NCBI GenBank assembly: GCA_002071485.1
Contig: MWFF01000123.1
Location: forward strand, 1-49,674
Length of the DNA: 49,674 nucleotides
Direction: 5' to 3'
Source: Verrucomicrobia bacterium ADurb.Bin006
GTDB lineage: Bacteria > Verrucomicrobiota > Verrucomicrobiia > Limisphaerales > J093
Of the stretch, positions 44,847-49,674 are shown piece by piece. Under the pieces are notes generated by a model that saw only the letters and a list, made by a program, of their open reading frames with translations, ran no database searches and had not been told where the DNA came from. Every line of letters starts with the position of its first letter. Position 1 is the stretch's first letter. Both the position numbers and the translations under genes were made by a program.

Positions 44847-46220
44847 ATGTCTATGGACTATCGATTCAAGCCTTGTGCGCGCAGTGCGCGGGTGGTTCTG
44901 CTGAGCGCGGTTGCCCTCATCATTGGCGCGGGGCTCTCGGCGGGAGAGGTCACTCTGGCCTGGGACGCGAACAGTGAAGTGGATCTCGCCGGGTACAGGC
45001 TCTATTACGGCCTCGGGTCGGGCCAGTACGATGAGATCATCGATGTCGGGAATGTGACGACGAACACCGTAACGGGCTTGGAGGCCGGACTCACGTATTA
45101 CTTCGTGGTCACGGCGTACAACACGGCCGGTCTCGAAAGCGATCCGTCGAACGAGGTCAGCTATACCGTGCCCCTCGGCACATCCCCGGACTCGCGGGTT
45201 GTGGGTCGGCACATCTTCTACAACCAATGCGCGTGGGACGGTAACAACGCCGCAGCTAACGCTTTGGACGACGGCGCGATTGCCTCGGACAAACAGGCGT
45301 TGCTCCCGGGCCAGACCGCCACGTTCGCCAATTACACCAGCTACAGCCGCGGCATCAATGGCATCATGATCGACATCGACGGCCTGGCCGGCACCCCGAC
45401 TGTCGACGATTTCGAATTCAAGGTGGGCAACAACAACGATCCGAGGACTTGGGCCCAGGCCCCCCTGCCAACCAGCATCACGGTCCGCCAAGGCGCCGGC
45501 GTCGACGGCTCGGACCGGATCACGCTCATCTGGCCCAACTGGCCAAATCCAGGTTCGATTGCCAAGAAGTGGCTGCAGATCACAGTCCAGGCGACGCTCA
45601 CGACCGATCTGGCCCATTCAGACGTGTTCTACTTTGGCAATGCGATCGGAGAGACGGGAGATTTGGCGGCTCTTGCCATGGTCAGTTCGATCGACGTTGT
45701 TCGGATTCAAGCCAACTACAACACTCGGTTGAACCCAGCGCAACTGACCAACCCGTATGATCTGGATCGAGACAAACTGGTGAGTTCGTTCGATACGGTC
45801 ACGGCGCAAGCGAATTACACCACGCGCATTTCAATGCTGCAATTGATCACGGCGCCGGCTGGTGGCGCGGGGTTGGCAAGCTTGCAGAAAGGACCGGCTC
45901 CTGAAGCCTTGGACGCGACCCAGGTTCCGGGACCAGTATCTGATTGGGATGGAGACCATCCGGCCAGCGGTTCGGTTGCCCCTCCGGGCATCATTCTGCG
46001 TGACGGATTGACGTTAATCCGGAGATGGACAATTCCCGGCCAACAGTACCGTCTGCAATCGGCGTCGAGAGTCGCGGGGCCGTGGCAGGATGTGCCCGGC
46101 GCGGACCGCACGGCTGACGCGAGTGGACTTGTTGAAGCGGAAGTGCCGACGGAAGGGGCCTGCGCTCAGCGGTTCTTCCGGTGGATCGAGGTCGGGTCGC
46201 CGTCGCGCTCGCCGCAATGA
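44847..46220 (+). CDS. Secreted FnIII protein with the shared dockerin-like tail
   Basis: 457-residue exported protein. Signal peptide about residues 1-31 (VVLLSAVALIIGAGLSAGE). Residues 32-112 are a fibronectin type III domain (VTLAWDANSEVDLAGYRLYY to SNEVSYTVP). From residue 118 it carries the same VGRHIFYNQCAWDGN / NAIGETGD / DLDRDK tail and closing FnIII-like domain as the 1798-residue neighbour, nearly identical in DNA. The tail pattern (a Gly/Asn turn, GETG, then paired DLDRDK-type loops) resembles planctomycete/verrucomicrobial dockerin-like C-termini. The two proteins may attach to the same partner. Start chosen at ATG 44847 (MSMDYRF); further ATGs upstream lack a better signal. Confidence 0.75.
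   Translation: MSMDYRFKPCARSARVVLLSAVALIIGAGLSAGEVTLAWDANSEVDLAGYRLYYGLGSGQYDEIIDVGNVTTNTVTGLEAGLTYYFVVTAYNTAGLESDPSNEVSYTVPLGTSPDSRVVGRHIFYNQCAWDGNNAAANALDDGAIASDKQALLPGQTATFANYTSYSRGINGIMIDIDGLAGTPTVDDFEFKVGNNNDPRTWAQAPLPTSITVRQGAGVDGSDRITLIWPNWPNPGSIAKKWLQITVQATLTTDLAHSDVFYFGNAIGETGDLAALAMVSSIDVVRIQANYNTRLNPAQLTNPYDLDRDKLVSSFDTVTAQANYTTRISMLQLITAPAGGAGLASLQKGPAPEALDATQVPGPVSDWDGDHPASGSVAPPGIILRDGLTLIRRWTIPGQQYRLQSASRVAGPWQDVPGADRTADASGLVEAEVPTEGACAQRFFRWIEVGSPSRSPQ
45187..46196 (+). repeat. 3' module duplicated from the previous gene (copy 2)
   Basis: Partner of the module at 43522-44546, lying about 1.67 kb downstream in direct orientation. Divergence is concentrated near the two ends (for example around 45190-45230 and 45940-46010), while the centre is almost unchanged, the pattern expected from gene conversion. 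Confidence 0.85.
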
Positions 46221-46591
46221 TCGCACAGACAGCGTCACCCTCCCCCTCATTTACCCGCCTAAACTTCAACAAAGATTTTGCTTGTCAGGTCTACTGGTTC
46301 CGTTTAAGATGCGCCTGATCGCTGGACGGTCTTGCGTCTAAAGATTAGCAAGTTGATACCAGAAACTACGGCAAGTCACGATGAAACCCGAACCCTTGAG
46401 GAACGGCATGATGCGTTTCCTGAGGGCGTGGGTTTTGGCTGTTTGGTGGGGAGGGTCGGTTTCAACAATCGGCGGGACTTGGTTGTAACAAGGCGATCAG
46501 GGCTCGTTGCAGCGTGGGGTGAGAGGCGGTCACGTTGTGATAGCTGTTGTGGGCGAACAGAATGGCTGTGAACTGTGAAAGTGCGAAGCTT
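46221..46591. other. Intergenic region before the PEP-CTERM gene
   Basis: 371 bp. A minus-strand frame at 46462-46692 ends in HNSYHNVTASHPTLQRAL, which has the feel of a transposase or other mobile-gene C-terminus, but I cannot name it. AT-richer stretches near 46262-46310 and 46335-46360 could hold a promoter. No RNA gene seen. Confidence 0.35.
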
Positions 46592-47308
46592 ATGAAATCG
46601 AGATTCCTGCTTCTAGTCCTGATTTTCTCACTCGGTTCAGCGACTGGGCTCGCCCAGTTCAGCTTGACAGCCTCGTTGAATCTCGTCGACAATTCGTACG
46701 TACTGAGTCTTACCGCTTCAGGGCCGCGTGACGTGTCTCGTGTGGAGAGCGCTCACTTCGTGATAGAGATTCGCAGAAATATCGACTGGTCACGCCCGCT
46801 GACGGAGCCGCTCGAAACCGTGCCTTCTTTTTACGAGAGTTACTTCGATGGAACGCCCTCGCCGGGCATTGCAGAAACACCATTCGTCGATTCACAGTCA
46901 TACTCATTCCTTCATAAAGTGTACTCGGGTAGCATAGGCATCTGGCCTGAGATTGGCTCTGGGGTGGACTGCAACTGGAATTCGACAACGGGTAACGAGG
47001 TTTCAGTGCCCTTTAAGACGTCGGGTCCGCAACTTATGTTGAACGCGGGAATCAGCATTCCATCGGACCTCGAACCTGGCAAGTGGAGGCTGGTATTGAT
47101 GGATGGCTCGTTTAACGAGCTCAAATATATCAATGGGGAGAACAATGGGGAGAACAACAGAATCTGGTTCAGCAACCTTCAGGCGGACTATACTCTCACG
47201 TATGATGGAGAGAATCTCACCCTGGAAGTCCCCGAACCCTCCCAATTCGCTGTCGTCGGTGGACTCGCCCTTCTCGGCTTCGCCGGATGGCGGCGATCGC
47301 GTAATTGA
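46592..47308 (+). CDS. PEP-CTERM sorting-domain protein
   Basis: 238-residue exported protein. Signal peptide residues 1-22 (FLLLVLIFSLGSATGLAQ). The C-terminal anchor VPEPSQFAVVGGLALLGFAG ending in WRRSRN is a full PEP-CTERM signal (Pro-Glu-Pro motif, TM helix, basic tail), processed by exosortase/archaeosortase and linked to exopolysaccharide. The middle is a beta-rich domain of unknown function with a short in-frame direct repeat NGENNGENN (about 47132-47160). Base composition is lower in GC than its neighbours, suggesting recent acquisition or weak constraint. The exosortase gene is not in the window. A strong terminator follows. Confidence 0.85.
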   Translation: MKSRFLLLVLIFSLGSATGLAQFSLTASLNLVDNSYVLSLTASGPRDVSRVESAHFVIEIRRNIDWSRPLTEPLETVPSFYESYFDGTPSPGIAETPFVDSQSYSFLHKVYSGSIGIWPEIGSGVDCNWNSTTGNEVSVPFKTSGPQLMLNAGISIPSDLEPGKWRLVLMDGSFNELKYINGENNGENNRIWFSNLQADYTLTYDGENLTLEVPEPSQFAVVGGLALLGFAGWRRSRN

Positions 47309-47344
47309 TCGGATTCTCTTGTCCCTGACGGACACGAACGACTG

Positions 47345-47379
47345 CGGCGTTGGGGGTTCCCCGACGCCGTTTTTGTTTT
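47345..47379 (+). terminator. Rho-independent terminator after the PEP-CTERM gene
   Basis: 11-bp stem CGGCGTTGGGG (47345-47355) and CCCCGACGCCG (47359-47369), 3-base loop, followed by TTTTTGTTTT. Classic intrinsic terminator, 37 bp past the stop codon. Confidence 0.92.
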
Positions 47380-47515
47380 CGCGGATTCTGGGCTCCATGA
47401 TTCCCCTGCACAGACGACCGATCGACATTCTGCTGACCGGATTCGCATTCGAAGCGTGAGATTCGATCTGTAATCGTCATTGAGCCGAGGCTGGCGAGGC
47501 TCTAGTTTTGAGGGC

Positions 47516-48334
47516 GTGACGCATTCGACAGCCACGCTCGGTCTCATCGCCGGTAACAGATCATTGCCCTTGGCCTTTGCACGTCAGGTGCGCGCTCAAG
47601 GGGGGCAGCGGCTTGTCGCAGTGGCGTTCGAGGGCGAGACCGATCCGACCCTCGAGGCGCTTGTGGACGAAATCGTGTGGCTCCGTGTCGGCCAACTCTC
47701 GAAACTGATTTCCGCCTTTGTCGAGCGCGGCGTCACGCGGTGCGTGATGTTGGGCCAGATTGCGCCGCGCAACCTGTTCGATGTGCGCCCCGATCTCCGG
47801 GCCCTGACCACCCTGCTTCGGCTCAAGGAAAAGAACGCCCACACCATCTTTGGCGCACTCGGGGATGAGTTGCGCAAGGACGGCATCGAGTTGATCGAGC
47901 CGTTGCCGTGGCTGGAGCCGCTCATGCCCAAGGCCGGGTTTCGTCTCGGGTCCAACCCGTCGGCGGAGCAGCAGGCCGACATCGAGTTCGGGTTGCATTT
48001 GGCCAAGGAGGTCTCGCGTCTCGAGATCGGCCAGACCGTGGTCGTCAAAGGCGGCACGGTGCTGGCGGTCGAGGGATTCGAGGGCACCGATCAGTGTCTG
48101 GCGCGGGGAGGAAAGCTGGCGGGGCGTTCAGGCGGGGCGGTGGCGGTCAAAGTCGCCAAGGAGAATCACGACATGCGCTTCGACATCCCCTGCATCGGGC
48201 TCCAGACGGTCCAGACGTGCGCCACGACGGGCGTTGCCGTGCTGGCGTTCGATGGTGGGCGCTGCCTTCTGCTCGAGGCCGATGAAGTCAAGAAGCTGGT
48301 CCGGGCGCACAAGCTGACTGTTTTGGCGCTGTGA
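47516..48334 (+). CDS. lpxI: UDP-2,3-diacylglucosamine pyrophosphatase LpxI
   Basis: 272-residue LpxI (DUF1009) enzyme of lipid A synthesis, splitting UDP-2,3-diacylglucosamine to lipid X and UMP; it replaces LpxH in many bacteria. N-terminal domain: LGLIAGNRSLPLAFARQVRAQ, then VMLGQIAPRNLF. C-terminal catalytic domain: VVVKGGTVLAVEGFEGTDQC (key Asp in EGTD) and FDIPCIGLQTVQTC. Starts with GTG 47516 (VTHSTATLGLIAGN); a start further upstream would add unconserved residues. Its presence implies a lipid A outer membrane. It usually sits beside lpxA/lpxB, which are not in view. Confidence 0.9.
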   Translation: MTHSTATLGLIAGNRSLPLAFARQVRAQGGQRLVAVAFEGETDPTLEALVDEIVWLRVGQLSKLISAFVERGVTRCVMLGQIAPRNLFDVRPDLRALTTLLRLKEKNAHTIFGALGDELRKDGIELIEPLPWLEPLMPKAGFRLGSNPSAEQQADIEFGLHLAKEVSRLEIGQTVVVKGGTVLAVEGFEGTDQCLARGGKLAGRSGGAVAVKVAKENHDMRFDIPCIGLQTVQTCATTGVAVLAFDGGRCLLLEADEVKKLVRAHKLTVLAL

Positions 48335-48671
48335 ACCGGGTCTCATCGATGTTCCACCGTGTTCCGACCTGGGTCTGCGATGATCGCGCTGCGGATGGCG
48401 ACCACCTCGCGATCGAGGCACGGGCTGAGGCCCTGGCGGCGGGAAACGGCCCTGCACCAGGGGACCAGGAGACCCTCCTCCTGGGCAGTTGACTCCTCTC
48501 CGTGTTCATCGGCCAAGAGACCGGCGAACAGACCCCTCACCCCGGCTCTCTCCCATCCGATCTGCCCGTCGAAGCCTGGGCGCAGGCAGGTGGGAGAGGG
48601 TGACCGGAGGGCGGGTGAGGGTGACGGTGTAGTCCATCTCGATGATTCCTCGGCAAATGTCCACGGTCTTT
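48335..48671. other. Intergenic region with interspersed repeat
   Basis: 337 bp after lpxI, no gene recognised. Contains the palindromic element at 48533-48622 and, before it, a GC-rich stretch (about 48352-48490) that reads like a verrucomicrobial interspersed sequence. The ISAs1-like transposase begins at its right end; no clear terminal inverted repeat was found. Confidence 0.4.
48533..48622. repeat. Palindromic interspersed element
   Basis: Arms CCCTCACCC with CTCTCTCCCA on the left (about 48535-48555) match TGGGAGAGGG with GGGTGAGGG on the right (about 48591-48621). Such CCCTCACCC...GGGTGAGGG units are typical dispersed palindromes of many GC-rich bacteria. Confidence 0.75.
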
Positions 48672-49674
48672 TCATTTGGAGCGGTGCTTGACGAGTATCT
48701 GGAAAGGGATTTGGGGATTGTTCTGGCAGCGCTCCTGCAGGGCGGGCCAAGAAGCCTCGGGGTGAAGGTCCGCCTTGAGCGCGATCAGGCAGATGCGCAG
48801 GGCCGAGAGGTTGCAGTTGAGATTGTAGTTTTTGGAGCGGGTTTTGTCTTCGCGCATGCAGGTGTCACGTACCCAGTGGTTGCGGCTTTCGCTGCCGCCC
48901 CAGTGGCCGCGGGCCAGTTCTGCAAAGCGGCGGGCGCAGCCCGGGGCCGGCAGAAGGCTGGTGGTGTAGAAGGCGACGGTGGGCTCTTCGCTTTGATCGA
49001 AGGTGGTGGTGCGCTCAATCACGACCAGAGCGCGCGCTGCGGGCAGCCCGGCCTCCAGCGGTTCGAAGGGATAGACTCTTATCCGGCGCTGGTCGCAGCG
49101 TCCATGGCCGATGTCCGGCTCTTGGACATGGGCAAAAGGGGGGTTGATTTGGCCTTTTGCACAGCGGCCTTGTAAGCGTGACGGTTTTCATCTTTGAGTT
49201 GGAAGAAGTAGTCGCCGCCGCCCTTGAGCACCGCCTGAGCCTGCGGTTTGTTGTTGTTAAGGGCGTCGCCGGTAACGATGGCATTTTGGAGGTTGGTGGT
49301 CGCGTAGAGTCGGAGGGCGACGGTGTGTTCGCCTTCACGTTTGTAGTCGTCTTTGCTTTGCTGCTGGTCGTCTTGGGTCTTTTGTTTGGCAAATCCCATG
49401 GCGACGGGGGCGCCGCTCTGGTGGTCACTCAGGCACAGGCTCAGGGCGCGATCGCGAATCCATTTGCCGTCCAGGGCCAGGGCGCGGGGAAGGGTGCCGA
49501 GGTTGGCCTGGAGCCAACGATTGAGGCAGTCGGCCAGTTGGTGAGGATCGATTCGGATGAGCAGGTTGCGCAGGGCGGAGTAGCTGGGGACTTTGCGAAA
49601 AGAGGTGCCTTTTTTGCGCGGAAAGCCAAGCCAAGCGCGTTGGGCCTGGGTGAGGAACTGGGCGTATCGCTGAA
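48672..49674 (-). pseudogene. ISAs1-family transposase, frameshifted and cut by the window edge
   Basis: Minus-strand DDE transposase of the ISAs1 (H-repeat) type. From the right edge: VPSYSALRNLLIRIDPHQL, RALALDGKWIRDRALSLC, then NAIVTGDALNNNKPQAQAVL with GGGDYFFQLKDEN. This frame stops at about 49079. The rest continues in another frame: RRIRVYPFEPLEAGLP, then ELARGHWGGSESRNHWVRD, TCMREDKTRSKNYN and the NLSALRICLIALKA helix. The switch is at ACCCCCCTTTTGCC (near 49135); one extra base would restore STPPFAHVQEPDIGHGR. So a 1-bp deletion, a recoding site or a base-call error. The N-terminus lies outside the window. Confidence 0.8.

Noticed and set aside
46462..46692. Minus-strand frame ending HNSYHNVTASHPTLQRAL
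   Set aside because: Looks vaguely like a mobile-gene C-terminus, but it is short, overlaps the PEP-CTERM start and could not be tied to a family.
47132..47160. NGENNGENN tandem considered as a repeat array
   Set aside because: Only two units of a 12-bp motif inside the PEP-CTERM gene; too short to call an array.

Overview
The window looks like a chromosomal segment of a Gram-negative bacterium of the PVC group, most likely Verrucomicrobiota. This rests on its high GC, two secreted formylglycine-type sulfatases, a ThuA-fused cysteine hydrolase, a verrucomicrobial type II pseudopilin, a PEP-CTERM protein, large Calx-beta, Ig and dockerin-like surface proteins, a PduS/PduT pair, and lipid A (LpxI) and outer-membrane (TolC) genes. 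There is no rRNA, prophage or CRISPR array. The only mobile element seen is one broken ISAs1-type transposase at the right edge. All assignments come from reading motifs by eye; no database search was run.

Layout. 1-0.7 kb: end of an orphan BglII/BstYI-like restriction endonuclease that appears to lack its 5' end. 0.76-4.1 kb: two secreted catabolic-type proteins on the minus strand. 4.6-8.9 kb: a large HrpA helicase with low-complexity insertions. 8.98-11.25 kb: a methyltransferase and a sulfatase on the minus strand. 11.39-16.25 kb: a tightly overlapping operon encoding a secreted protein, a pseudopilin and a ZnuABC-type metal ABC transporter, followed by NikR. I read this as a nickel-uptake locus with unusual surface parts, and it is the best candidate here for an undescribed system. 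16.24-19.5 kb: a second sulfatase, a TolB-like remnant and a class V aminotransferase. 19.8-23.3 kb: a truncated secreted-protein gene, a PduS/PduT pair (iron-sulfur flavoprotein plus microcompartment shell protein) without the rest of a microcompartment operon, and a nitroreductase. 23.4-27.6 kb: a Calx-beta surface protein divergent from a TPR protein.

27.8-33.0 kb is housekeeping: ribosomal protein S1, tRNA-Leu(GAG), a collapsed two-component regulator remnant and a membrane pyrophosphatase. 33.2-39.0 kb is a complete MacAB-TolC-like efflux operon whose adaptor ends in two EF-hands. 39.15-46.2 kb holds two surface proteins sharing a nearly identical ~1 kb 3' module. The window ends with a PEP-CTERM protein, lpxI, an interspersed palindromic repeat and the ISAs1 copy.

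The genes fit a polysaccharide-degrading lifestyle (sulfatases, sialidase-like protein, adhesive surface modules) with pyrophosphate-driven energetics and metal homeostasis. Several remnants carry single-base indels in homopolymers (G7 at 19874, C6/T4 near 49135), so either real decay or assembly error is possible at those points.
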